A stretch of 52,390 nucleotides of DNA, from the NCBI GenBank assembly GCA_025603075.1, contig MU626389.1:1-52390 (forward strand), written 5' to 3'. The notes beneath the pieces were generated by a model, which did not search any database, was not told where the DNA came from, and worked only from the letters and a program-made list of their open reading frames with translations. The DNA is from Neoconidiobolus thromboides FSU 785. Lineage: Eukaryota > Entomophthoromycota > Entomophthoromycetes > Entomophthorales > Neoconidiobolaceae. Below, one piece after another: positions 12,349 through 26,903 of the stretch (its first letter is position 1; every line of letters starts with the position of its first letter). Both the position numbers and the translations under genes were made by a program.

Positions 12349-12895
12349 ATGGCCAACCCAAAAGTATTTTTCGATATCACCGCCAATGATCAATCATTAG
12401 GTCGTATCGTTATGGAGCTTCGTAAAGATGTTGTTCCAAACACCGCTGAAAATTTCCGTGCCTTATGTACTGGTGAAAAAGGATATGGCTATAAAGGTTG
12501 CTCTTTCCATCGTGTCATTCCAAACTTCATGTGTCAAGGTGGTGACTTCACCAACCATAACGGTACTGGTGGTAAATCCATCTATGGTGAAAAGTTCAGA
12601 GATGAAAACTTCACTCTTAAACATACTGGTAAACTATTTTTAAACTATTTTTTATTTTTAATACTGAATATATTTTATAGGACCTGGTATTCTTTCTATG
12701 GCTAATGCTGGACCACATACTAACGGATCCCAATTCTTCCTTTGCACTGTTAAGACTGAATGGTTAGACGGCAAACACGTTGTATTTGGATCAGTTGTTG
12801 AAGGTATGGATGTTGTCAAGAAAGTTGAAGGTTACGGTTCCAACTCTGGAAGAACCTCAGCCAAGATTGTTATTGCTGACTGTGGTGAACTTTAA
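12349..12895 (+). CDS. CPR1: Cyclophilin A, peptidyl-prolyl cis-trans isomerase
   Basis: Two exons, 12349-12628 and 12681-12895, split by a 52-nt intron; 164 aa, the usual size of a single-domain cytosolic cyclophilin. It isomerises X-Pro bonds and is the cyclosporin A receptor. Visible active-site text: [16 protein letters not shown] (catalytic Arg, Phe, Gln), [30 protein letters not shown] and the Trp/His of [12 protein letters not shown] that line the drug pocket. No presequence or ER signal, so cytosolic or nuclear. Relatively G+C-rich coding sequence and a good TATA box point to high expression. The next gene starts only 63 bp after its stop on the same strand. Confidence 0.95.
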
Positions 12896-12958
12896 ATAGA
12901 AATTTTTAAATAAATTTTTCATTTTAAATTTTTTGTTTCTTTTTGTATTTTTAATACC

Positions 12959-14085
12959 ATGGAAGGTAAAAGTGAAAGCTTTGATGAATGTTACAGTGAC
13001 GAAGATCGTTTTAATAGCTTAATTGTATCCGAAATAACTGAAATAAATCAACCGATTACATTGGATGGGGGACATCATATATTAACAATTAATATCGATG
13101 AATCTTTATTACAAATAAACAGTTTGGATCTTCCTAAACAGATTAAATTAAAATTTACCTATGGTACTGAATTAGACTTAGTTGGTAGTTCTATATTTGA
13201 AATAATATTTTGTATGACTTATGACAAATAAATCTAAGGAGAACAACTTTGGGCAGGGGCTTTAATTCTTTCCGATTTTGTTTTACATAACAATAGCGAG
13301 TTTAAAGGAGAAACTGTATTTGAATTAGGAAGTGGGCTTGGTTTGCTTGGGCTTATAATTTCATTTATCAAAGCTAGTAAAGTTTATTGCACAGGTAAGA
13401 TTGAGTAATATTAATTAACTTAATATTAACTAAATCTAGATTATTTAAAAGAAGTACTTACAATTTGTCAATATAACGTTCTTCAGTTAAATGAAGGCGA
13501 CTCGTATAGGTTCGAATTTAAAAGAGTAGATTGGATGGAAGCTAAATTGATGGATGGTGGCGAAGGAACTGGTATTATAGATGAGTTTAGTTGGGATCAA
13601 CAAGAAACGATAAAATCATGTAAAGACATAAAATATTTCTTTGCAGCAGATGGTAAATACATTTAAAAATAATAGAAATGACTTAATGTTTCATAGTTGT
13701 TTACGATAATCCATTAACAAAAGGATTTTTAAACACAGTTTTGAATTTGTTACAATGTTCAACAAGAGAATCTCCTACTTTATTTTTAAGTATTGAAAAA
13801 AGGTAGTTTTATGATAATGATAATATAAAATAATGTTAATTTTGTTTAAAGAATCAATTTTTGTTTAAATAAATTAAAGGTTGTAGCTGAAGCATATGAT
13901 TATTTATTCGAACTTGCAAACCAAGAGCCATATTGCAGCAAACTTAAATTTGAAAAAGTAGCCATCGATTTTCCGAAATTCATTAATAACTATGAAAGAA
14001 CAGAGCAGCTAGTAAGTGATATTTTTATAATAAGAATAACAATTAACCCTTTATTCAGGAAATTTGGAAATTTATCTTAAAATAA
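12959..14085 (+). CDS. METTL22-like protein lysine methyltransferase
   Basis: Six exons (12959-13184, 13239-13394, 13440-13652, 13697-13802, 13852-14011, 14059-14085), 295 aa. A class I SAM-dependent methyltransferase of the METTL21/22 group that modifies lysine on other proteins. Order of landmarks: EQLWAGALILSDF, motif I FELGSGLGLLGL (SAM binding), TDYLKEVL (acidic ribose-binding residue), AADVVYDNPLT (the D-x-x-Y motif of the group), SIEKRINFCL, and the terminal EQLEIWKFIL. The AADVVYD and EAYDYLFE text is closest to METTL22 as I remember it; the target in animals is reported as a DNA-binding protein, unverified here. The N-terminal 70 residues are acidic and not recognised. Its ATG is 63 bp from the cyclophilin stop. 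Confidence 0.8.
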
Positions 14086-14635
14086 AATCTAAACACTATA
14101 TTTTAAGTTTTAAGTAATTTTTGTTTTATTTAATCATCAAGCTTTATTAAATTACTCAAAATATGTATTATATTTACAAAATAATACAGTATGCTCTTCT
14201 TTAAAAATAAAATAAAAGTAAAAATTAGATATCGATATTAATTTTATTATTGATTTTTAATAAACGATAAGCCTATAGAAGATTAATTATATATTATTAC
14301 ATTATCAAATCGTAATCTTTAACAAAAAATATTATGAATTCAGGGTAAAAATTGTATTCAATTATTATATTATCTTCTATTGTTTAATGATTTATATATT
14401 TACTTTATAACATGTAATTGTTTTTCTTGATTTGATTTATTTTTCCATTTATCGTATAAACTTAAAATTTATTCGATATTACTAAAATAAAAAATACATC
14501 CCATATCAAATGTTTATGTCGTATTTTTCTTTCTAACTACTATCAAATTTATACAATAAATAATTTAAATTATGGTGGTTTATTTTTAATTAAAAAATGA
14601 ATAAAGAGTCTATAAATAAAGTCATCTAAAAAAAT
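14086..14635. other. Intergenic 3' region between METTL22-like gene and small basic gene
   Basis: 550 bp of AT-rich DNA between convergent genes. It holds one decayed foldback element (14411-14507); otherwise nothing seen. Confidence 0.4.
14411..14507 (+). mobile_element. Foldback MITE copy B, degenerate
   Basis: Right end ACTAAAATAAAAAATACATC followed by CCATAT, and an internal TTATTTTTCCATTT; the left end and the AGCGCT centre have decayed. The assignment rests on the right third. Confidence 0.45.
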
Positions 14636-14965
14636 CTACACTTTTGTATTCTTGAACATTTCCAACGTTAGATTTAAATCATTTTGTGTTTTTTCAAACT
14701 CTGCCGCTTCTTTTTTGAACCTTTCTTTTCTTTCCTATAAAAACAATCAACGTTTATTCTTTTCTTTAGTTTAAAAAACACTTACCTTTACTTTTAGGTT
14801 CCTATCGATAACTTTAACGTTACTTAAACTTTCCCTCTGAATTTGATGTATATTTTGACTATCTATTTTTTCCACTAAATCTTTATCCTTTTGCTTATTC
14901 TGCTTCTTTTTTTGATATGGTTTTTGGCCTGTCTTTTTATTCCCTCTGATACTCTTTTCTTTCAT
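14636..14965 (-). CDS. Small Lys-rich coiled-coil protein, function unknown
   Basis: Two exons, 14965-14786 and 14734-14636, joined over a 51-nt intron with GTAAGT donor and TATAG acceptor; 92 aa. The first 35 residues are very basic (RGNKKTGQKPYQKKKQNKQK), like a nuclear or nucleolar signal; residues 55-92 form a charged helix (ERKERFKKEAAEFEKT) ending LEMFKNTKV. I do not recognise the family; a small ribosome-biogenesis factor is one guess only. The start lies 193 bp from the VPS18 start, so the two genes share a divergent promoter region. The clean splice signals and a split frame that restores a coiled coil support a real gene. Confidence 0.6.
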
Positions 14966-15157
14966 TTTTTTTAAAATTAAAAAACCTCAGTTCCCAAAGT
15001 TTTCTAAGTGTTATAGTTGGAATTTATTCATAATCCTTATCATTGCAAAAATTGATTGTTTTCCATCTTACTGCAAATTCTCCATTTTCGTAAGAATTAG
15101 AGTGGCAAAACTAAAAAAGAATGACAAAAGCAAAAAAGTTATTTAATCAATTTCAAA
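14966..15157. promoter_or_regulatory. Divergent promoter, small basic gene / VPS18
   Basis: 192 bp separate the two start codons. Contains A-rich runs just before the VPS18 ATG; no clear TATA box. Confidence 0.35.
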
Positions 15158-18100
15158 ATGGCGGACTTGAGTTTATGGAGTGAAGAACCAGAGGTAGTAG
15201 AGGAGTCTTATGGTGTTCTAGAGGAAGCGGTGATGATTATGGATACACCAAAAAAGAAGAAAGAGGAGATAGAAATCTTTACTTTAGATCAAGTACAGTT
15301 TGAGCTACCAGATAAGTTGATTCATTTTTCAGTTGCCAATAACCAGTTGGTTTTATTATTAAGGAATAAGCATTTCCTTATTGTAGACTTGTTGATGGCA
15401 GATGACATATTAAGTAAAGGAATAACACTGTATACTACAAAATTATTTATCTAGTTTTTTTTAGGTATTCAGTTACCTAATGAAGCAGGTACTCCTCATA
15501 AAATTTTTATTGACGTTACTGGACAACATATCTTCATTTCCACTTTGGATATGAAGTTTTTTTATTACAATAAAAGACTCCCTAAAATTCAAATAATTCA
15601 CAAATTGAACGTAAGTATTATTTGCAATGATTTTTTTGTAAGTAAATTCTAATGATCTAATAAGGGATATTTAGTAGAATCTATTGCATTCGATAAAAGT
15701 ATAAATGAGAACAGTATAAGCACCGGATATATATTAGTGGGATGCAAAGATGGGAATATTTTTGAATTGGTAATTGAAGCTAAAGAAGAAAGTTTCAAAA
15801 CACAGGATAAAAGGATCAAAAATATATACAAGTTTAAAGAAGAAGTGGCCATTTGTTCTATTTATTATCAAGCTTTTCCAACCGACCCTTATCAATATTT
15901 TGTTATGGTTACTAGTAATGATAAGCTATTCCAGTTTATCGGTAAATATAAGAAAGGTGATAAGTCTAGATTTTTGGATATCTTCTATCAGTATGGAGAA
16001 AATCCCCAATTTCAAGAAGTTCCTGGCGATATTCAACATTCTGAAACTCATTATTTTTCTAATAATGTAGAAAAAGAGTTCCATTCATTAGTATCTAACT
16101 TTGCTTGGTTAACAGGTAATATTGGGTTATGTAGTCATATTATGTAGTAACATTTTTTAATTAGGTGCCGGTATTTATTATGGAGATTTTATTTTTGGTT
16201 CTCAAGAAAAAGGAGGAAATTTGATAGAGAACGGACAGTTGATACCATACCCTAACCAAGAAATACCATTATCTATTTCATTAACAGAGTTCCATATCAT
16301 TTTGCTATATGAAGAAAAAATAATGGCGATATCAAAATTAAATTTTGAAGTGGTTTATAAAGAAAACATACCATCCAGATTTGGTATACAACAATATGCC
16401 AAACAAGTGATTATGGATTATGTAAGAAGGACATTTTGGATCCATACAGAGGATTCAATTTATGAGATTATTATTACAGATGAGGACAGGAATGTGTGGC
16501 GACATTATTTAAACAAAAAAATGTTTAATGAGGGTCTTAAATATGCCAAAACAAACGAACAAAAAGATGCAATTTTATTTGAACAGGCTAACAGATATTT
16601 TGATACCCAAAGGTATCATTTATCAGCTACTTATTTTGGTAAATGCCGTGCTTCATTTGATCAAATTGCTTTAAAGTTTATTCAAAAGAATGAACTTGAT
16701 GCTTTAAGATCTTTTTTATTAATCAAATTAGAGAATATCAATAAGTCGGTAAGTTGTTGTTTATTTATAGTCATAATAAAAGCTCATGTTTTAAAACCTA
16801 GGATATTACACAAACAATATTATTATCTACATGGATCACAGAGTTATATTTAGTAAAGATGAATGAAATGGAAGAGAATAGTGTGGATGAAATTAATGAT
16901 GAAGGGGGAAGTTCGAATCAACGTATATTAGAAGAGATTGAATATATCATTAGAGAATTCCATAAATATTTGAATGATAACAAAGCCTACTTGAACAAAA
17001 AAGTGATTTACGATCTAATCTCTAATTACGGTAGAACAGATCAATTCATTTATTTTGCTGAAATTATGAAGGATTATGATAAGGTTATTAACCATTATAT
17101 CCTTATTCATCAATTTTCAATGGCTTTACAGGCCTTAAGTAAACAGGTAAACTAAAATATCAGTATGTATTTGAGTAGCTGTTTATTTTATTTTATTTAT
17201 AGCAATCTCTTGAATTATATTATAAATATTCAGTAATATTAATGGAGCATATACCTGAAGATTTAGTGACCTTATTAATGCGAACAAATAAATTGGACCC
17301 TATCAAGTTGATACCAGCATTATTGAAATTTGATTCAGATAAATTTAAAGATATTCAAAATCAATCTATAAGATATTTACAATTTATTATTAGTAAACTA
17401 AATTGTAAGACACCTTCAATTCATAATTTACTATTATCTTTGTATGTTCAGCAATCAGAAGATAATGAAAACACATTATTACAATTCCTTATGGCGGAGG
17501 TAAGTTTGTGTTATGAGACCGTTGTAAAGTAAGATTAACCACTACTATTTTTATAGGAAAGGTACTACAATCTAGATTATGCTTTAAGACTTTGTTTCCA
17601 ATATCATCGTATTCAATCTATTATTTTTATCTATAGCTTGTTAGGGTTATATGATGAAGCTGTTAATACCTCTTTAAAAGTAAACCTTATTTAGCGTTAC
17701 TGAAGTATTATTAACTTTTGTTTAAGTATCAAGACATTGAATTAGCCAAAATTAATGCAGATAAAGTAGAAGATGATAGTGATAGGCGTAAAAGATTATG
17801 GTTGAAAATAGCACGTTATATTATTGAGGAAAAGAAAGATATCAGCGGGTAATTTGATTAGAATGAAATTTTGATGTTAATAATAATTTTTATTAATTTT
17901 ATTCAGTGCTATCAATTTATTGCAACAAAACGAGGTTATTAAGATAGAAGACATCTTACCTTATTTTCCAGATTTCGTACAGATTGATGAATTTAAAGAA
18001 GAAATTTGTAATGCTTTAGAACAGTATAACTTGGATATTCAAGATATCAAACATGAAATGGATATGGCTACTAAGTCTGCTGAAAAGCTGAGATTAGATA

Positions 18101-18660
18101 TCAAAAATCAAAAATCAAGGTAAAGTATCGAATAATAATAACAACAATGAAGTTGTTTTAATTTCGTTTTTAGATTTGTTTTATTATCACCAAAAGAAAA
18201 GTGTATTATATGCTTAAATAATATTTTGACAAGACAATTTTACATATTCCCCTGCCAACATCCTTTTCATTCTGACTGTTTAATTAAAAAAGTAAGATCG
18301 GTCTTTATTAGTAAGCTAATTAATTTTACAATTTTTACCTTAGGTTTCGAATAACTTATCAAAATCGGAAAATCAGAAATTAAGTCAGATACAGCAACTT
18401 CTTACTAAAGAAATATCAGGATTGAAATCGGTATCTGAAGATTTGATTACTGAAAAAAGAAACCATATTAACAAGTTGAAAGTAATTTCTACTACTACTA
18501 TTAGTATATATGTTTGTTAATATTCCAATTATTTTAGTCTGATTTAGATGACATTATAGCTTATGATTGTCCAATTTGTGGTGATTTAGCAGTTAAAAAT
18601 ATTGATACCCCCATCATTAGTGATAATGATTTTGAAGAGTCTTTGTCTTGGATGCTTTGA
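15158..18660 (+). CDS. VPS18: Vps18/Pep3, core subunit of HOPS and CORVET tethers, 12 exons
   Basis: Exons 15158-15413, 15465-15610, 15665-16115, 16165-16748, 16802-17146, 17203-17499, 17557-17679, 17727-17848, 17907-18119, 18174-18291, 18344-18481, 18538-18660; 971 aa (human ~973). Class C core protein that tethers membranes before fusion at the endosome and vacuole. N-terminal half is a beta-propeller (HKIFIDVTGQHIFIS, GYILVGCKDGNIFEL), followed by the clathrin-repeat helical region (TILLSTWITELYLVKMN, FIYFAEIMKDYDKVINHYI, ELAKINADK), a coiled coil and a split RING-H2 domain: CIIC near 853, CQHPFHSDC near 868, and CPIC after about 55 more residues (DCPICGD). The split RING with its helical insert is typical of Vps18. 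Cytosolic face of endosomes and vacuole. Confidence 0.94.
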
Positions 18661-18909
18661 TTTTTAATTAAAATTATTAATTAGTATTATACTCAAATTA
18701 TTGGTTTTAAATTTAATAAAATATGGTATAATAAAAAGCTGTTAAATCATGCTATAAAAGGTATTGACAATATCGCTTTTATATTTTTTACATCGAATTC
18801 TAAAATAAAACCTAGTAAATCATTCAATTTTAAATTTAAGTCACGTCACCAAATTAATTTTGCTTTAAATTTAAATACTATCAAAAAAATAGTATAATTT
18901 CTAATCAAA

Positions 18910-20834
18910 ATGCCATTCAAAAACCCATACCCAGCCGCTCCTTCTAATTCAGAGCATAGAGCAGTCACGAATTTCCGTAAATATCTAAGAATTAAAACCG
19001 TTCAACCCACCCCAGATTATGAATCCTGTAAAAGTTTCTTAATAAAACTAGGGGACGAACTTGGGCTGGAAAGTAAAGTTATTGAGGTATATTACTAAGC
19101 TAAAATTTTGATAACTGGAAGCTAATACTTTTATCAAGTACATTCAAGGTAAACCAATAGTGATACTAACTTGGAAGGGTTCCAATCCTAGTTTATCCTC
19201 AATCATGTTAAACTCACATACCGATGTGGTACCTGTATTTGAGGTAAATATAATTCATTTTCAATTCATTCTAATAATAAAAAGGACTGCTGGACTCATG
19301 ACCCATTTGCAGCAGACAAAGTCATTGATAAAAATGGAGATGTTGTTATTTTGGCTCGTGGTGCTCAGGATATGAAAATTGTTGGAATTTTGTAGGTTTT
19401 TTGGATTGAATTATCTAAGATTTGCTTAATTTTTTTGGGTAGATATTTGGAGGCCATTAGAGAACTTAAAAAGGAAGGAGTAAAACCATTAAGGGATATA
19501 CATGTTACTTTTGTACCAGGTAACTTAATCTAAATTATGCATTTGTGTAAATTGTAACGTAATTTAGATGAAGAAATCGATGGTTTTGATGGGATGAAAA
19601 TATTTTGTAAAAGCCAAGAGTTTAAGGATCTAAACGTTGGATTTGCTTTAGATGAAGGTAAGTTTTACTTTTATTGTAATTTATTAAAATGCTGATTTCT
19701 TTACAGGTATCAGTAATGTCAATGATGCTTATAAAGTTTTTTATGGGGAAAGGACACCTTGGTAAAATAGGATTATAAAATAGTTATTAATTTCGTGTTA
19801 AAGCTAAAACTGTTCGATTTTAGGAAAGTCAAATACACAGCCTATGGTAACACAGGCCATGGTAGTCAATTTATTGAAAACTTAGCCACGGATAAATTGG
19901 TATGTTTAAATTTTGATAATAATCATACCTAATTTATGTAAAATAGAGAAGAATCGAAGAAAGGATTAGTGAGCTACGTTGTAGAGAGGAAGCGACGTTA
20001 AAAGAAACCTCAAAGTTCAAATTAGGAGATGTAACTACATTCAATCTTACTATGTTAAGTGTAAGACCTCTTTATACTGTTAAGTTCCAAGCTAACGTGG
20101 TTTATAGTCTGGTGTCCAAGTGAATGTTGTCCCTCAAAGTGCTGAGGCTGGTACACTTATATTTTATACAAAGCATTTTATAATTTACTCTAATTTAATT
20201 TTTAGTATTTGATATACGTATAGCACCTACCAGAAACCTTAGTGAGTTCCGTAAAATGCTTGAGGATATTGGAAACGAAAATGGGTAAAGGGCTATAATC
20301 TTAGTGATTTGGAAAAAACGAATAGTAATATTACATTTTCATAGAGCTAAAGTCGAATTCATTTCTTATTTTGAATCTGGGGGTGTAACATCAACTAATT
20401 CAGATTATCCTTGGTGGAAAGCATTCTCGAAAGGGTGTGAGGAAAGGTAACTTAATTAGGAATATTGGTTTGAAGTTTACTAAAAACTATAGTGGTCATA
20501 ATATTGAACTTGAAGTATTTCCAGCTGCTACAGGTAAGTAACTTTTATAACGTAATTTTATGTTACATCATATTAACCATTGGCTTCAAATATAAATTAT
20601 TTATTAGACTCAAGGTATTTTTATCTGTCTTTAATTGGATTTTGTAAAACTGATTTCTAAATTAGATATCTACGCCAAATTGGAGTACCTGCTTACGGGG
20701 TAAGTCCACTCAAATTAACTCCAGTGCTTTTGCATGATCATGATGAGTATGTCAGAGAGTCCACTGTCTTAGAAGGTCTAGAATTTTACAAAACTCTTTT
20801 ACCTCATCTTTTTAATATGAAAGAAGGCATTTAA
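18910..20834 (+). CDS. ACY1: Aminoacylase-1 (M20 zinc peptidase family), with 7-nt microexon
   Basis: Joining 14 exons gives 413 aa (human 408). The enzyme hydrolyses N-acyl amino acids to free amino acid and carboxylate in the cytosol. Zinc and catalytic sites seen: LNSHTDVVPV (first His), ARGAQDMK (bridging Asp), VPDEEIDGFDGM (catalytic Glu-Glu), ALDEG, the dimer/active-site His in GNTGHGSQF, and PVLLHDHDEY (last zinc His). DIRIAPTRNL and SDYPWWKAF also match the family. Exon joins worth noting: 19947-20060 uses donor GTAAGA after Ser, 20493-20533 follows a 46-nt intron, and a 7-nt exon at 20608-20614 joins to 20666-20834. It faces PEX6, whose stop codon is 188 bp away. The 249 bp before it (18661-18909) separate it from VPS18 with nothing else seen. 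Confidence 0.92.
20608..20614 (+). other. ACY1: 7-nt microexon of ACY1
   Basis: The seven bases ACTCAAG lie between TTATTAG and GTATTT. With the flanking exons they encode the Asp-Ser-Arg of AATDSRYLRQ, matching Asp-Asn-Arg in other aminoacylases. Skipping it leaves the wrong phase and meets a TAA 12 codons later. Confidence 0.75.
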
Positions 20835-21022
20835 ATAGTGAAATAAAGTAAAATAGTTTTTCCTCAGATGATTTTAATTTTGTTGTTTGTATATGAGTTT
20901 ACTCTAATTTTAATTTGCTTTATACTATGATTAAGCTAGGATCATATTTTTAGATTTTTATTATTATCAAGCAATCAAAAAAAACTCTCTTTACTTGCCT
21001 ACTCATAACACTTAGGTCTACC

Positions 21023-24999
<3,977 letters not shown>

Positions 25000-25403
25000 A
25001 TTTCTGATTATTTGATACTAGTAAAATATTAAATAAGACTTTGATTTTTTCTATTTTGTAGCTTGATGTACGGATTTAATGACATAAAATAAAAGCCACA
25101 TGAAATTTTGTTAAATTTTTTGCTTTACCAGAATAAAGGTTATTAAAATTGGAATCTTATATATTAAAATAGTAACTATATACACGTAAAATAATAAATA
25201 TAATAAAAAACTTAAATCGTAAATAAGCATTAGTTTAAAATATAAATCAAGTGATTGTTTAATAAAATCAACTAATTATTATTAGTTACTATAATAAGGA
25301 TAAATAATATCTAGGGTTCAGCAATGACGGAATGAAATGGTATTAAAAGAATAATAGATCATTATAACTTATCTCTGCTAAAATAACAATTAAGACAAGT
25401 TTC
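25000..25403. other. Intergenic, UAP1 3' end to PEX6 promoter
   Basis: 404 bp of AT-rich DNA between two minus-strand genes. No gene or repeat seen. Confidence 0.4.
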
Positions 25404-26903
25404 TTATAAACTCTTTAGCTTTTCTAAATCATTAATATAAGCTGGCTTTAACACTTTTCCATTAACAATTTCAAGCCCTTCTCCAGCGTATGTTACCAAA
25501 GGAGATATTTCAAAATCAATAGCGTTGACGTCGCCTTCGACCTTACCACCAGCAGCTTCAACAAACCTGACATGTTGAGAGATAATATCTTGACGAGAAG
25601 TTTCTGGGCAATCGCTTCCAGATCCAGGTGCATTCTTTAATGGAGAAAATTCTTCTTTACGGTCAACTTCAAGCACTGAGAAGCTGCTGGTAAATGGAAA
25701 AACATCAAAAACGAAAGCTTCAAGTTTCATTCCATTAGGCTTGCTTGGACTGACTTTTTCACCAGTTTTGAGGTCAATAAACTTAATCTTCTTTCTAGCA
25801 ATATGATACTCAAGTTTATCTTCAATTTCCTTCATACGCTGTAAAAACCCAATACTGTAAAAGTGATTACAGATGTTGCCAGCTCCGAATACAAGGTTAC
25901 CATTATCGTCTATGCGCTCAGCCATTTCATTTGTAATTTCACTATATTCAACAACACTGAATTTGTTATCCTTGACACAGATGACACCAACAGCTTCATT
26001 TGGATGAGCTTTAGGAACTACTTTAGCACCACATTCAGCATTATTTAATACTGAGTATCCAATAAAGGCTGGATCAGCAACACGGACCAAACAGTTATCT
26101 ACGCAGTATGAGTGGATGTACTCAACACCCCTTTTAACCATATGGTTAATAATGCCTTCCTTACGAAGAGCAGGATAGATACCACCGTTGCCATCTGGAG
26201 CTACGGCAACCTTAAAATCTTATTTTAGTTTATATCAAAAAATACGTTGTATTAAATTTACCTTAGACTTATCTTCTAGAATAATTTTACCTTCATTAGT
26301 CAAGCATGGAAGAACACCTTGGTTGAAAAAAATAACATCATTTGAATTTAATCCAAAATAATTATTTCTAACAAAAAAGGCTTCTGTAGCAGAACGAGTA
26401 GGACCTGAGGTCATAATATACCATGTAATAATAACTTTTTTACCTTGGGCTTTTCCTTGCGCCAACTCCTGGAGACGAATAATACGCTCGGCTTGAAGTT
26501 GGAAGAGAGACTTTTTAGATGGAAGGCCAATATCATAACACCCTTTTGGATCGGAGGAGCCTAAACGTGTACCTTGACCCCCAGCTAAAAGTAATACGGC
26601 TACTTTATTTTGACCAATTAATTCAATCCCTTTGTTCCACCATGTACTTTTTTTATCGGAAGGAGCAGATAATACGGAATCAAAAGCATCTTTTGGTAAG
26701 GGTTGGATGTCAGCAGCACCTTGCGAAGTACTTCCTGTGATGGCCCTTTTATAGAGATCATTTACACTATCAACATCAATGTCATTTAATTGTTTTAATA
26801 AAGATTGTTGTTGCTCTTGATCGAGGGTATCATAAAAGGCAAAAACGTGGCCTTGGTTGGCTTTTTCAAACCTTTGTTTGATGGATTGTAAATCAAGTGC
26901 CAT
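25404..26903 (-). CDS. UAP1: UDP-N-acetylglucosamine pyrophosphorylase
   Basis: Two exons, 26903-26262 and 26210-25404, with a 51-nt intron; 482 aa (yeast Qri1 477). Makes UDP-GlcNAc from UTP and GlcNAc-1-phosphate, the donor for chitin, N-glycans and GPI anchors; cytosolic. Landmarks: the nucleotide-binding LLLAGGQGTRLGSSDPKG, IMTSGPTRSAT, FFNQGVLPCL, VAVAPDGNGGIYPAL (across the splice), KVVPKAHPNEAVGV, EYSEI, GAGNICNHFY and the GMKLEAFVFDVFP substrate loop. The acceptor used is the second AAG (at 26211), since the first would run into a stop; it restores KSK-VAVAPDGNGG. UGP1, a sister enzyme using glucose-1-phosphate, is excluded by these motifs. Divergent from PDB1 across a 2.2-kb gap. Confidence 0.94.

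Noticed and set aside
12428-12643. Second frame inside cyclophilin exon 1
   Set aside because: Out-of-frame shadow of a conserved gene.
25404-26903. UDP-glucose pyrophosphorylase (UGP1)
   Set aside because: LLLAGGQGTRLG followed by SSDPKGCYDIGLPS and GMKLEAFVFDVFP are UDP-GlcNAc pyrophosphorylase motifs.
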